Origin: Amaurobius ferox
Taxonomy: Eukaryota; Arthropoda; Arachnida; Araneae; Amaurobiidae
Reading direction: 5' to 3'
Assembly (NCBI GenBank): GCA_951213105.1
Contig: OX578142.1
Coordinates: 115,007,065-115,071,064, forward strand
Length of the DNA: 64,000 nt
Shown: positions 35,754 to 48,242 of the stretch, piece by piece
How the letters are laid out: each line of letters opens with the position of its first letter
Position numbering within the stretch: the first letter of the stretch is position 1
Notes under the pieces: generated by a model
Databases searched by the model: none
Told to the model about the DNA's origin: nothing
The model's input: only the letters and a program-made list of their open reading frames with translations
Program-made: the position numbers and the translations under genes

Positions 35754-36958
35754 GATGAGGCAAAACGTTAAAATTAAAACCACCTGTGCTGTATTCAAAT
35801 GCGTGAGCTTACCGTATAAGTACGGCATGTGTGAAGGTCAGAAAGCTGATAAGTAAAATCTGGGTTGATGCTCTCATAGTCAGTAAGTACTGCACTTCGC
35901 CACAACACGGGGAAAGGAAAGGATTTATCAGATTTTGATAAAGGGCAAATAGCTCATGACGCCTAGGTAAGAACAACTCAGAAACAGTGATACTGGTATA
36001 GGCTGTGCACATAATGCAGTAGTTAGTACATATCAAAGATGGCCCGAAACAGGTAACACATCAAGCTGTCGACCAGACATGGGACGGCCATGCTTCATTA
36101 ATGCCAAAGGCCAGTGAATGCTTACTTGTCTTGTCCACAAAGGCAGGAGGGATACTGTGAGGGACATCAACCGTAATTTTAACCGTGGTGATGTGAGCCA
36201 ATGTGTTCATGCACACAGTTCATTGTACACTATTAGATATGGGTTATTGTAGTCACAGACCCATTCGTGTGCCCATGCTCACAGCTGTTCATCGTCGTAA
36301 ATGCCTAAAATAAGCAAATAATCATCGTCATTGGACCATCGTTGATTGGAAGAAGCCTACATGGTCTAACTAATCCCGATTTTTGTTACACCAAGTGGGC
36401 TAGAGACTCGTGTGCGTCGTTTACATAACAAAACCTTAACATCTAGATGCACTGTGGGACGCATCCAGACTAGTGGTGGAAGTTTGATGGTTTGGGGAAT
36501 ACTTTCATGGAGATACTTTATTCCTGTAGCAAGAATTCTGAAAGATGACACCTGTTACAGACAAAGTCAAACCCTTTATGAAGACTGCGTTTTTGCTGGA
36601 GATGGACCCTTTCAACAAGCCAACACACCCTGCCATACTATGAAGTATATTCACGAATGGTTCCAAGAACATGATGAGAAATTCCCAACGCGCGAAATGA
36701 TACGGTCTCGAAAGTCACCAGACATGAATCCTATTGATCATTTGTGGGATGACTTGGAGATACATTTACGAGTTGCATTACCCCAACCCCGTAATTTACG
36801 AGTAGTGTACGATCTTCTCTTGCACACATGGTATGAAATGTCAACAGCAACCCACCAAAATCTTGTTGTATCTATACCTCGTCGAGTAAAGGCTCTTTTG
36901 GTAGCAAGAGAATGACCCACATTATATTATGCAGGTAGTTTTAATGCTTTCACTCATC
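35754..36958 (+). mobile_element. Tc1-like DNA transposon, defunct
   Basis: The inverted ends are GATGAGGCAAAACGTTAAAA at 35754 and, on the other strand, GATGAGTGAAAGCATTAAAA from 36957. About 1.2 kb, as expected for a Tc1-family element. Ends are assigned to within a few bases. Confidence 0.75.
35830..36915 (+). pseudogene. Tc1-like transposase, degenerate
   Basis: The 3' part (36412-36915) is an open frame of 167 codons with the Tc1 signature order: SLMVWGILSW, FQQANTPCHT, SPDMNPIDHLW and a C-terminal IPRRVKALLVARE. Upstream, pieces such as HRPIRVPMLTAVHRRKC near 36255-36310 belong to the N-terminal half but are broken by stops and frameshifts. In active Tc1 transposases the second catalytic Asp lies in QQDN and the third residue is Glu in NPIE. 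Here they read QQAN (Ala70 of the frame) and NPID (Asp109), so the protein would be inactive even if repaired. It would have cut and pasted the element at TA sites in the nucleus. Confidence 0.85.
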
Positions 36959-37154
36959 TTTTCGTATGTTTCATAATTCAAAGATGAATTAATGTTGTTG
37001 AGTTTTGTTTATTTCCGCTAAATTTCAAAAGTGTAACATGCATTCTACATGCAGATAGTAATTCAAATATAATAATTTAATGTCAAATTTTTGTCGATTT
37101 ACTTTATACTACTGAAAATTAATATGATTCAAAATTATTGCAGATTTTATGAAG

Positions 37155-37400
37155 TTCTGGCTCACTCCTGTTGCTGTTGTTGTTGCTCATGACCTCCTGT
37201 TCCGGTCGAACCACAAACAGGACCAGTGATGCCAGAAGAAGGACAAAGAATGACACAAGACGAGATCACAAAGTTTTTATTAACACAAACAAGCATCACT
37301 GTCGAAGGTCTGGGGGGCGCAGCTTCACATTTGGCGAGGACCCAGAAGGCGGAAGACTGTTGTCACATAGACTGCAAGACAAATCAACAGGTGGGTATAA
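37155..37400 (-). mobile_element. 5'-truncated SINE-B copy
   Basis: A GTTGCTGTTGTTGTTG run (the CAA tail on the minus strand) is followed by CATGACCTCCTGTTCCGG, CAGGACCAGTGATGCC, CACAAGACGAGA and GAGGACCCAGAAGGCGGA. All are in the same order as the reverse complement of 1260-1536. The tRNA-like head is missing. Two small overlapping frames read only SINE sequence. Confidence 0.85.
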
Positions 37401-39140
37401 AATGTAGTGTATTCCTAATTAATAAGCCCTGTTAGATTCCAGAACCTTCAGGCAACTTCTAAATTTGAAATTGACGTGTCTATGCATATTACTTTCTAAT
37501 AGATGTTCACTGGATTAATAATTAGCCAAACTGGAAGATTATTTGAATCACTAATGAAATTAGATTGAAAGATAGGATAGATAATATAAAATGTGCCCAA
37601 TTAACACTGAATAACGTATATTTTAATTTTTCTGAATTGCTTACTTTTTATAGAAGAAAATCCAATTTATGCTTAATTGTTACCCGACGACTCGCGCTTA
37701 TTACGCACTCTTAATCATGGAAAATCTAATATTTTCAATGGAAGCAAGACTCTTGCTTTGTGCCACAATTTTGGGAACGACAATTTCAGTCCTGCCATGT
37801 AGACGGCTTCAAATTTCTTCGAAATTGTACTCATGCTATACGAGGCAGCTATGGACAAATGAATATACGCAGATCTTGCCAATGGTTGTACAACCAAAGT
37901 TAAGAGCGTGACTACGTGGCATAGATAGCTATATGGCAAGACTGAATTTGTCGGTTCTCATAGAGGTTAACAACTTTGTAACACTTAGCAAGTTTTTTGC
38001 TACTATAGCAGATATTGGACATTTCCTTGCTGATGAGAATTTAATGATTTTGAAACCGGTCCATAGATGCTGTTATCTGCAAATGCGAACGTGGTGTTAT
38101 AGAAATGAGTCAAATACTTTCAAGATCCAAAGACGAAATCTTAAGTATTTCTTTTACAAATCTCATAGAATGCCAATTCCCTTCCAACATTTATGGCTTC
38201 GAACATGACTCATAAAAACACGAAGAGTAACCAAGCTTCTAATACCCTTGAATAACAAATATTTCTACGGAAGACAGGCTGTGAATTTAAGTATCTTTCT
38301 ACCAAATTTCTACAATTTATTTCGACTGGATCTGAAATATTTTTGAATAGCAGCAAGCGAGGAAGTTACTCGAACCACTTAGAAAAGCGATAAAAGATCG
38401 TGAAACGGAGACTATTGTGCAGTTTGTTTTTTGAATTCCATGAAAGGTGAGATTAGATTTGGGAGCAGAAAGGAGTTGAGAAGGCCTACTGCATTTCCCC
38501 AGAGATTCCACAGTTCCTGGCGGCAATAAAACGCCTTCTCGCAGCACTTTTATGACTCATTTTATTTCACTGACGCCTGCTTACTCTTCACACGGTGGCC
38601 GCTCTACCATCATCGCATTAGAAGGGGTTTTCGCTTGTAACGTCATGCTTCACTTGAAAAGTATGTTTCCATATTTTATCAATACTAGAGGCAGATATTA
38701 TTCGTGGTTTCTCTCTTTCTTCGACCACCCCTCAGCACTTAAAATTATGATATAGTTCACCTTCTTCAAAACTGCTGTAAAACAGTGTTTAATATATCGA
38801 AAACGCTGAGCAGAGAGGGGATAATGAAAATGGCGGGACGTCCTTTTATAGTTTGGTGTTGGAGCATTAAATACTGGAGAATGCGAAGTCTCAAAATGCG
38901 GAGTTGTTTCTCAAGTTGTAGGAAGAAATGACACAGAAAAGCTAGTATTTTAGTTTTATGAGCACAGCTGACTGAAACTATTGGTTTGTGCAAAGACACG
39001 TTTTTCACGCTTTCCCTTAATCACTTTCTCTTCCTGTAAGTATATTCTAAATATGTTTATTCTTTAATTACTTCCCTACAATACATAATATATACATAGG
39101 GAAGGGTTTATGGCCCCCATAGAGAGTAGGGGATAAATGG
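37401..39140. other. Non-repetitive-looking region, no identifiable gene
   Basis: Somewhat less AT-rich than the surroundings. Several 70-90 codon frames exist (37669-37911, 37933-38208, 38317-38547, 38552-38755) but none shows a family motif or a consistent splice pattern. Possibly a relic of an unknown element. Confidence 0.4.
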
Positions 39141-39149
39141 GCTTCTTCT

Positions 39150-39205
39150 TAGAGTCCCCTAGAGCTCCTATACTACAGGCTGACGTATCAAGCATATTGA
39201 AGCCC
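39150..39205 (+). repeat. Inverted repeat arm (left)
   Basis: CCCCTAGAGCTCCTATACTA then a GCTGACGTATCAAGC-type run and ATATTGAAGCCCA. It pairs with 40695-40760. Confidence 0.7.
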
Positions 39206-40694
39206 AGTAAGGTTTCTACAAATATATGGGTTACCATATTTGGCGGTTTAACACATGCTCCAAATATTGATTTTTACAGGTATTTGATAATGTTAACAAA
39301 TATACAATTGAGTTATATTTTTATAAATATGAATTACATTGGAGTAACATTTTTAATTACACGATATTTATTAACAAGAATCAAAAATATGATTCTCACT
39401 CTATAAGCAGATTAACAAATAGATGGACATTTTTTTTCTTATTATTTTTTTGCAAAAATCCGGTCTTATTAAAATTTATGAAATACTTTGATGTATATTT
39501 CTATTTTACATCTGTCACAGTTCTAATATTATACAGAATAAAATATGGTCTTATTATGAGCTCAAAAAGACCTTGATTTATTTGAAATGCCTGTACTGTA
39601 TAATGAAAAGTTGTTTTTGAAATATATATATTTATGATGATACATAGTAGTGTGCGAATTACACCGGGGGGGGGGGAGCACTTTAAAATAAAAATGTGTA
39701 CTTAATTTTAAAGGTACTAAAATTTTAAAGAGGAGCAATTTTGTTATAAACTTGTGGATGTATAGATTAGATAAATACAGCATTTAAAATCTTAATAATA
39801 CTAATAAATTATATAAATCTGTATTGTAAACGATATATTTTTTATGCCTAGTACAAAAGAATTGAAGTGCTTTAAAAAATAATATTGAGGAAATCGTCTA
39901 AACTGGATCCTCTAAACATTGCGCCAATGTTCACATGAAATGACTGGCGCCAATCATCGTCTTGGTGATGAAAATATCAGTGCCATTCCAAAGTAAATTC
40001 GAGTCATTCAGACATAATTTCTATCAGTTTTTAGTAAAAAAAATCCTATTTGATCATTCATTAACTTTTATGACAAATGCATTTCGATGTATTTACCATT
40101 TTAGCTTATGTTTACATAATTAATATAATATGGTAAGATTTCCGCTTGGCGACGGTTTGTTAATAGTAGGATTCAACAATTTTATGATTCATTATACTCT
40201 AAAAATGTAATAAAGTGTATAAAACTTGAAATATATTGGTGTAACATGAATAAATCTTTAATATATATATATAATTTGAAGCAATTATACTTTTAAATTT
40301 GGAAGAGAGAATAACACATTCAGGACTACAAATCACGTTTACTAAGATAAGACTATAACAAATAAATGTCAATAATAATACATACTACAGTTACCGAAGT
40401 TATAAAATGAGTGTTTAAAATAAATACTTTATATAAAAATAGCAGCTTCAATTACAATATTGTAAAATTTAGCTTTCACAAGTATGCTCCTGTACTGGGT
40501 ATCCAATGATTCTGTCGACTATTTATAAGCCATTTTTTTATTCCCTCTTCATTTCTGGGAAAGCAAAATTATCAAAACCTTTTTCTAGTATGTTTAGAGC
40601 AGTTTGGTGCAGAACACCCACCAAAAATTATGTTAATAGTACTTCCTAAAGTGAAAATACGAATAGAGCTAATGTTAATGGATTACGCTTTCGG
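39206..40694. other. AT-rich interior between inverted repeat arms
   Basis: No coding capacity seen. A run of nine G residues lies near 39667 and a short (TA)n near 40262. Confidence 0.45.
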
Positions 40695-40760
40695 CCTGGG
40701 TGGGCTTCAATATGCTTGACGAGTCAGCTCGTATATAGAGGAGCCTTAGGGTCCCCTATG
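40695..40760 (-). repeat. Inverted repeat arm (right)
   Basis: On the minus strand, AGGGGACCCTAAGGCTCCTC, then CTGACTCGTCAAGCATATTG and AAGCCCACCC, which is the partner of 39150-39205. Confidence 0.7.
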
Positions 40761-41070
40761 ACGTTTTTCTATTTTGTGTCCACATGATATATAATTTTCA
40801 TTGAGCCATGTTGGTGTCACATTGATGTCGCGTAATTTCATGTGAGCTTTACGATTTGGTATTTTAATTTCCGTAATTCCAAAAAAACAAAATATATTTA
40901 TTTGAAAAAGACGTACTGATTTTTATGTAAATTTCAAAACCAGATTCATGTTTTGAGCATTGTAATGACGGTTTCTATACTTTTATTACTGTTATCTCAA
41001 GGAGGGTTACATGGGTTGAAGCTCAGGGCCCGAAGCAAACAATGACGGGGCAATGGCCGCCCAGATTGTT

Positions 41071-41099
41071 CTAATTTTAGAGCCTGTGCTCTAAATTAG
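41071..41099. repeat. Short inverted repeat
   Basis: CTAATTTTAGAGC and GCTCTAAATTAG are separated by CTGT. Unknown role. Confidence 0.7.
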
Positions 41100-41399
41100 C
41101 GGTGATTAATATTAAATTCATTTAGAAGAGATCATTTAAATCTTCGTTTTATTCTCGATACTTTTCGCTCGAGTGTGCAAGAAAAGGTAGACAGGAAAAT
41201 TCCTTCTCTTACGTTTCTTATTAATTTGTTTCTTAACCTTATCATAGTTTGTTTAACGCGTGTTACGGAAAAGATCTTGACCGTTTTTGCTTGACAGAGA
41301 AATGGAAAGTTCTAGAAAGTCTGATGTCAGAGAGTTGAAGGCCCAGACCACACAGCCAATCCTAAGGCTTACGACAGTTTATTGTGTGACAGGTGATGT

Positions 41400-41562
41400 C
41401 AGAGTGTTGTTGTTGAGACCCAGGCAGTCCGACCTACCAGAAAGGTGTAAGGTAACTGTTTGGACGGCCGGGATGTCAGAGTGTTGTTGATGTTGAAACC
41501 CAGACCGTCCGACCTACCAGAAAGGTGTAAGGTAACTGTTTGGACGGCCGGGAAGGGGGTGT
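41400..41562 (-). mobile_element. Tandem pair of SINE-C 3' ends
   Basis: Two successive copies of GTTGTTGTTGAGACCCAGGC / GTTGATGTTGAAACCCAGAC followed by GTCCGACCTACCAGAAAGGT and TGGACGGCCGGG. Only the tail-proximal ~65 bp of the SINE is present in each unit. Confidence 0.85.
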
Positions 41563-42845
41563 CAGAGTGTGTAAGTTGTCTTTTGATTTGAGAAAATGAG
41601 GGCTCATGACATCATGCTTCGAAGTTTCAAGGAATTTTACCATTTTAGAAAGGAGAATGGACTAAAATGTGAATCGCATTGCACCTGTCTAGAGGCTCTT
41701 CGTTAAAATCCTTTGTTCTCACCCCTCTCCTCAGGGAGTGGACTTTAGGACAACCCAGCATAATTTTTCAATAGCCATGTACTGAAATATATATGAACGA
41801 TCTAAATTTACATTCCTTAAAATAATTTTTAAGCTCTGAAAAGTGCCCTTAACTAAAGTTTGATTTGGATCAGAAATTTTACTAATGGAAAGTATTACTT
41901 GGTAATATAAACATTACGTTACAGAAGACAGGTCCCCACAATGGTGGGTTGGTTTAAAATGGTGTACAATTAAACTATAAAAGTGATGCAAAATTGTCGC
42001 TAGTTTGCATAATAGCACTAACATGTCCACGACTTTATTATTCTACAAAATTGGACAGAGTCCCAAAATGATTCCCTGCACTCCCATTTCCTTCAAGTTA
42101 TGATATGTGAAATTCTACGATAGCCTGTGTAAGGACTATTTATTCAAATTTGGGTTCATAGTGGATTAAGATATTCAGCTGTTCTTATCAGTGTTTCAAG
42201 TTTTTCTTTGTAAGTGCATTATTTCTTAATTCTATAGAAATTTCGAATGTCATTATCACATATTCAAGAAATTTAATGCTTGAGTTAAAGAACTTATTGA
42301 CTAGATAAACTGCGATATATTCCCGTATAAACTTTTGATATGGGAAGTAATAATTATATTTTTCCGAACTTTAAATTATATCATAAGTTTATCAATGAAT
42401 AATATCTTGAAAATTTTAACATTAATTTCATTTTTTCATTTGATGTGTTTATGAAAAATAAAAAAATGTATGCAAGTAAATTCTTTGGTCCTTATTTCTA
42501 AAATATGAATTTTATTGTGTCTAAAATATTCATAAAAAAATCCCGTTAAAGTTTGGAGTAGTATTCCTGGACAATCCGGTTAGCTCAGTTCCAATTGGAG
42601 CGGAGAAATCTATACCTGATGTTATTGTAAAGTAATTTGAAATCACGTAAAAATGTTTTCATAATTGATTTGTAATTTTAATATTAATGTATAATAATGC
42701 TAAATACCACTAGATCTCCTAGACCTCTAATTCTTCAGGATTAAATTTTAATATGAAATATTCTCCTACTCTTCTTTTCTGGTTGGGTCTAATACCACCT
42801 TAACTTTAATCTATTTCTTCCCTTGTTTGACACCTATATAAGAAA
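41563..42845. other. Unrecognised AT-rich region
   Basis: No supported gene or repeat. Confidence 0.5.
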
Positions 42846-44051
42846 ATGTAATTGGGGCAGCATATGACTTACCCTATAATGCAATGAATTTACTTCTTTC
42901 ACAGTGAAAAATTATGTAAAAGATCTATACAATGTGATGCATACAATGTGATGTATACAATGTAATTTTTACATGCTTTTACAATATTTTTAATTTATAC
43001 GATGTTTTCAATGTTGAATTGCACATTTGGAACTTTTGGGAATGACAATATATAAAACTATTTCGAAGTATCCAATTAACTTATATATATCGCGCAACTT
43101 TAAAATGTAATTATCAATATTGATAGTACCCGTAATAAGCAATAACTCTATATATTAAAATATTTTAATAATTACTTCATCAATTTGTCGTTATTTTAGT
43201 TAACTTATCTCTGAGTTATTTCAAGAATGGATCATGATAGCGCTTTAAAATTTGCATCAATCGTATTCTAATGGAAAAGTCGAAATTGATAATTATCAAT
43301 ATTTATAGCATCCTAAATACAAAATGTAGTCAGTCATTTTCATGAACATTACGTTGCAATTTTGATGATATTTTCGTCAATCTGAAACGAAATATCGCCA
43401 CATTTGTGATATTTCTCTAAATGAGTAACCAAGTTCGCCAAATTTATCTCAAAGGGTTACAGACAAATGAAGAGAAGAGCATTTCTTATATACAGAATTT
43501 CTTATATAAAGGACTGCTGGCGAATTGTTAGGTGTCAAAATACAAAGCCATCACATAAAGTATATTTTCTCGTGAATGAAGCGAACAAGATCCTCGAGCA
43601 TGGTCCTCACAAATTTATCGCACAATAATATATATGAAAAATTAACATACTTTACAATAGTTAATATTTTTTTTAATTCTCTGTGATTTTTTTAAAATTT
43701 ATTTGAGAAAAAGTGCAATATTTCTAGAACTGTTTATGCTAGTTTGTGTCAATCGATTTCTAATGAAAAATTACATACAAATAATTATTTGCGTAATGTT
43801 ATTGAAGGTTCTAATTTTTTGATGACTTTTTTCAAAATTTCACTCGATTGTAAATCCTTTATCAAATTTCGCTCGAAATGTTCCATTCGTTCGTGAGATA
43901 TCGTCTCAACACACACACACACACACAGGCATCACCTTAAAAACGTTCGATTCATGTGCAGGAATGCTTGAAACGTGCCCTTCCGTCAAAGTCTCAAATT
44001 CGAATTTTCGACCCTGTCACCATACATTACGCTATGTATGTAAGGAAAGTA
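42846..44051 (+). mobile_element. Old, expanded HINE-1 copy
   Basis: The 5' end is degraded (GGGGCAGCATATGACTTACC at 42855). It contains the long 5' variant, weak GCCAAATT blocks near 43370-43460, a (CA)n at 43911-43927, CATGTGCAGGAATGCTTGAA, and a terminal hairpin ending GTAAGGAAAGTAA near 44051. About 1.2 kb and clearly more diverged than the other copies. Confidence 0.75.
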
Positions 44052-44116
44052 ACAACCAATCTTTTAGATACGCTCTGAAATGTACTCAGTTTCCAACTTA
44101 ACTTTTATCAAACACC

Positions 44117-44258
44117 TATAACAAGAATGTAAAATCATCAACTTGGCAGTGTCAAGGTTTGATAACGGTACCAAAGCCTGGTAAGCCAGTATAATAGCAT
44201 TGAGCTAAAGACGTTTTCAGTTTAAGGCATTTAATACTGTTTATGAGATTCCGCAACA
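44117..44258 (-). repeat. TRIM 3' LTR
   Basis: The diverged copy of the 142-bp LTR. It shares GAGCTAAAGACGT and AAGGCATTTAATACTG with the other LTR at matching positions. Confidence 0.85.
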
Positions 44259-44479
44259 ACACTCCCCCTCAAAATGAGTTTCGTCGAAACCGAACAAAGT
44301 TGTCGCTGGATTGTAGATGAAGCTTGCTGAAGTGAAGGACGGTTATAAGCGACCTCGTCGTGAGTCACAGGGGCCAATTACGTACAGAAAGTACATTTAT
44401 ACAATGCATATATAATTCTTAGCTGAATAACTGGAAATAATTGAGCGAATTGTACTTCGTACTCCCCCAAAGGCACCAA

Positions 44480-44621
44480 TGTAGCGAGAATGCGAAATCA
44501 CCAATTTAGCAGTGCCAGGATTTGGTCTCGAGCCAAAGCGTTGTTGGTCAGTATTAGAACGTTGAGCTAAAGACGTCTCCAGCTCAAGGCATTTAATACT
44601 GCCTTATGAGCGTTCGCTACA
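44480..44621 (-). repeat. TRIM 5' LTR
   Basis: This copy keeps the TGTAGCGA...TCGCTACA termini best. It adjoins the primer-binding site at 44472-44479. Confidence 0.85.
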
Positions 44622-46250
44622 CTTCAATTTCCAAAAACCATTGTATTTTCGAGAAATTAAGGGCGTTCATCTGGTTGGTTATCATCGGAAATAAACAGAC
44701 CTCCGGCATCCATCTATTGAAATAATCGTTTCAAATTTTATTTAGCATTTGTTCAAAATAAACGGCTGCTTCATATTCAAGGACCTTCAAAATACATTCC
44801 ATTCCATAAAATACAATACTCTTCCTCTATATAATGTGTATTATGAGAAAAGTAAAAGCTAAACACCTGAATTTAATTTTCTGACTATGTTTTTTAAGAA
44901 TAAAATCAGCGAGGGAACACCATTGCTTGAGTAACGATGTATAAATAATGGCAAATGTTGTGAGAAATATGCTTTATAATAAGCCTATTCAGAACAATTG
45001 ACTTATTCGAAACACTGTTTAGAGTCTGTTTATGCGTGAGTCTAAGCGAATATTGAAATTATCTCAAATATTACTTCGCAAGATGTGCAGATTTTCTTTA
45101 ATTGCATATACTTTTATTCACCAAGTGCTATATATTCATTTAAAACTCAGGATTATGGTATAAACAAGGTTTTCTAATAAGCATTAAAGCAGCTTTTCAG
45201 AAAGATTTCAATAAAATTGCGCCACATAATCATCTAATTCTTATAGTGAAAGGTAAAAACCTGAAAATTTCCTGTAGGCAATTATATTACGATTGTTAGT
45301 TTGGAAACTAAAATAAACATCTTGCTCAACACTCATTTAAATATTTAAAAAGCATTTTGTCTAAATAATCGCAAGGTCTTAGAACACCCTTATTCTTTCG
45401 TTAGCCTTTTTTATTATATAGAATAATAAAGTTTTCCATATTTCACGCTTCGCAAAGCAATGCAATGGATTTATAATAAACGGTTAATGAATGTAAGCTT
45501 TTTCTGTATTTTTAAATGTTTTTATAACTAGATTTTGAACTTCGACGTTTTATAAACACTTTTGTTCATGGAGCAAATATCTAATTGTATCATTAATGGT
45601 GTTTAGAGAAGCATTTAGAAAGAGAGTGCAGCTTCAGAATAATAGATTAATAAAAATTATAAGTAAGTATACATACATTTAAAGTTAAGTATATATTTGA
45701 TAAAATGCTTTAGATTAAGTTTGCAGTTTTTAATTGATTTTGGTTTTGCATTCGTTAATAGTAGTGGATGACTCTTGGTGCTTAAGAATTATGCTAATTG
45801 ATTCATTATAAAGTGGCGTTACAGAAAGTTTTAAAATTGCCTACTTTATTTTTCTCATTGAAATTACAGATAGACCTGTACGAGACTTAGAATGACGCTG
45901 GTGAAGCGCACTAGAGGATCCATTTTTCAGTTACCTAACAATCTACCTTTTTGACTAATTTTAAAATTTGCGTGGTCCAATAGATTTGTGAAAAAATTTT
46001 AGGAATACCAGCAGCCAAGTTTTCATCAATAGCTGGTAAGTGCATGTTATACTTGATGTGACAAACCCCTATGTTTAGGGGTCTGTAGCTCATCCTCAAC
46101 GATACCTAAAGGCTTGAATTTTTTTCTGTGTAAGACGCTAACAAATCTGAGAAAATCAAAATTAAAAAAAATTCTACAATTGGTGTGATAACATATGAAA
46201 AATATTAATTCTATAATATCACTTTTTGCGATTTTCACTCCACAATATAT
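44622..46250. other. Unrecognised AT-rich region
   Basis: No supported gene or repeat. Confidence 0.5.
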
Positions 46251-47222
46251 TACTTTCCTTATTTACATAGTATAATGTATAAGGAAAGTATTGTAACGGG
46301 GTCGAAAATTCGAATTCGAGTTTTCGACGGGATAGCACGTCTCAGACATCCCTGAACACGAATCAGACGTTTTTGAAGTGATGTCTGTGTGTGTGTCAGT
46401 GAGTCTGTGGAGAACAAATCATCCTAATCAAGCGATCAGACAAAATTTGGTACAAAAATCACAATCAGTGAGTACTGGAAGCCTATTGTTTTTACGTGCA
46501 ATCGAATGTTCAGAACCCTCCTAAATTTTAAAATGAAATTTTAAAAAAATCATCAAAAAATTAAAACATTCAATAAAGTTACGTAAATAATCATTTCTTA
46601 TGTAATTTTTCATTAGAAAACTATTGACATAAACTTACTAAATTGAACCGCTCTCGAGATATTGCACACTTTTCAAATACATTTATCAAGAAATCACATA
46701 AAATAAAAAAAATATTATCTATTGCGAAATATGTTCATTTTTCATATGTAATATTATGCAATAAATTTATTATCATCATTCTCGTAGATCTAGCCTGCTC
46801 CTTCACGAGAGAGGACACTTTGTGTAATAGCTTTGTAATTTAACGCTAGTAGTCGTTTACCCACCATGAAACTAACTTATTTCTCCATAAACAATGCTTG
46901 GCGAAAATTTGGCGGAATATCGCCCACTTGGCGAATTTTTGAAATGTCGCCAAATTGATGAAAATGCCGCCAGTAGATAAACATGTCTCCAAATTAATAA
47001 AAATGACGCTAAATCAAGGAAAACGACAAATAATTGATTAAAATTCAATATTTGGAAAGAATATAAGACTCTACCATAAGACACCGTCTGTAACGCTTGG
47101 CAAAATTCTGGCGACGAATTTTTGCGGCATATTGCAACTTGGTGACTTTGTTAAATGTTGCCAAATTGACGAAACTGTTGCTAAATTGATAAAAATGTCT
47201 CCAAATTGACAAAAATGACGCC
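46251..47222 (-). mobile_element. HINE-1 copy with expanded GCCAAATTGA block, 5' end not seen
   Basis: The 3' hairpin begins at 46251 (TACTTTCCTTATTTACATAG). The (GT)n tract is short. The degenerate GCCAAATTGATAAAAATG-type array runs from 46900 through 47222, about twice as long as usual. The element stops there without the TCTGATGTGG terminus. Confidence 0.75.
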
Positions 47223-47278
47223 ATATAGCATGCGATATATTGCAAATTTTTTATTCCGTTATATGATCCGTCTTTTAT

Positions 47279-47404
47279 TACTTTCCTTATATACATAATG
47301 TATAAGGAAAGTATTGTGACGGGGTCGAAAATTCGAATTCGAGTTTTCGACGGGAGAGCACATTTCAAGCATCCCTGATCACGAATCAAACACTTTTGAA
47401 GTGA

Positions 47405-47448
<44 letters not shown>

Positions 47449-48235
47449 TATGTGTGTGTGTGTGTGTGTGTCAGTGAGTCTGTGGAGACGATAACTGACG
47501 AACGAATGGACCGATTCGAACGAAATTTGGTACAAAAATCACAATCCGTAAACACTGGAAGCCTATTGTTTTTACACGTAATCGAATGTCCAGAACCCCC
47601 TAAATTTTCCAGTGAAATTTTGAAAAAATCGTTAAAAAATCAAAACCGCTAATAAAGTTGCGCAAATAGACATTTCTTATGTAATTGTTCATTAGAAAAC
47701 GATTGACATAAATTTTGGAACGCTAACATGAACCGTTCTCGAGATATTGCACATTTTTCAAAGAAATTATCAAAAAGTTATATAAAATAAAAAAAAATAT
47801 TTCCTATTGAGAAATATGTTCACTTTTCATATGTAATACCATGCGATAAATTTGGTGACATCATTCTCGTGGATCTATCTCGTTCCATTCATGAAAAAAG
47901 ATACTTTGAGTAATACTTTTATATTTGAACTCCAATAGTCATTTATTTGCTGTAAGAATAACTTATTTCTCCGTCCATAACGCTTGGCGAGATTTTGGCG
48001 ACGAATTTGGCGAAATGTCGCCAACTTGGCGACATTTTTAATTGTTGCCAAATTAACAAAAATCTCTCCAAATTGATAAAAATGGCGCTAAATCAATGAA
48101 AATGACGACTAATTGAAGAAAATTCAATATCTTGGAAAGAATATAAGTATCTACTATAAGAATAACATTTTTTTAACTGTAAAAGTAGTAAATTCATTGC
48201 ATTATGTAAGGAAAGTCATGTGTTGCCCACACCAG
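47279..48235 (-). mobile_element. HINE-1 full-length copy
   Basis: The 3' hairpin is at 47279-47315 and the 5' end TCTGGTGTGGGCAACACATG at 48235, minus strand. A two-block (GT)n tract lies at 47408-47471, the same interrupted form as in the 23846-24819 copy. About 0.96 kb. Confidence 0.92.
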
Positions 48236-48242
48236 ATTTTTA

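Larger units (their letters stand above)
44117..44621 (-). mobile_element. TRIM: terminal-repeat retrotransposon in miniature
   Basis: Two direct repeats of exactly 142 bp (44117-44258 and 44480-44621) flank a 221-bp interior. On the minus strand the 5' LTR begins TGTAGCGAACGC and ends TTCTCGCTACA, with TG..CA ends and short inverted termini. Right after it comes TTGGTGCCTTTGG, whose TGGTGCC complements a tRNA 3' end ...GGCACCA and fits a primer-binding site. Just before the 3' LTR is TTTTGAGGGGGAGTG, a polypurine tract. There is no gag or pol. The LTRs are roughly three-quarters identical by eye, so it is old. No convincing target duplication. Confidence 0.85.

Noticed and set aside
35754..35775. 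CTGATGAGGCAAAAC as a hammerhead core
   Set aside because: It is the Tc1 terminal inverted repeat and lacks a stem II and a GAAA at the right place.
37669..38208. Two 80-91 codon plus frames as a gene
   Set aside because: Different frames, no splice pattern joining them, and no motif.
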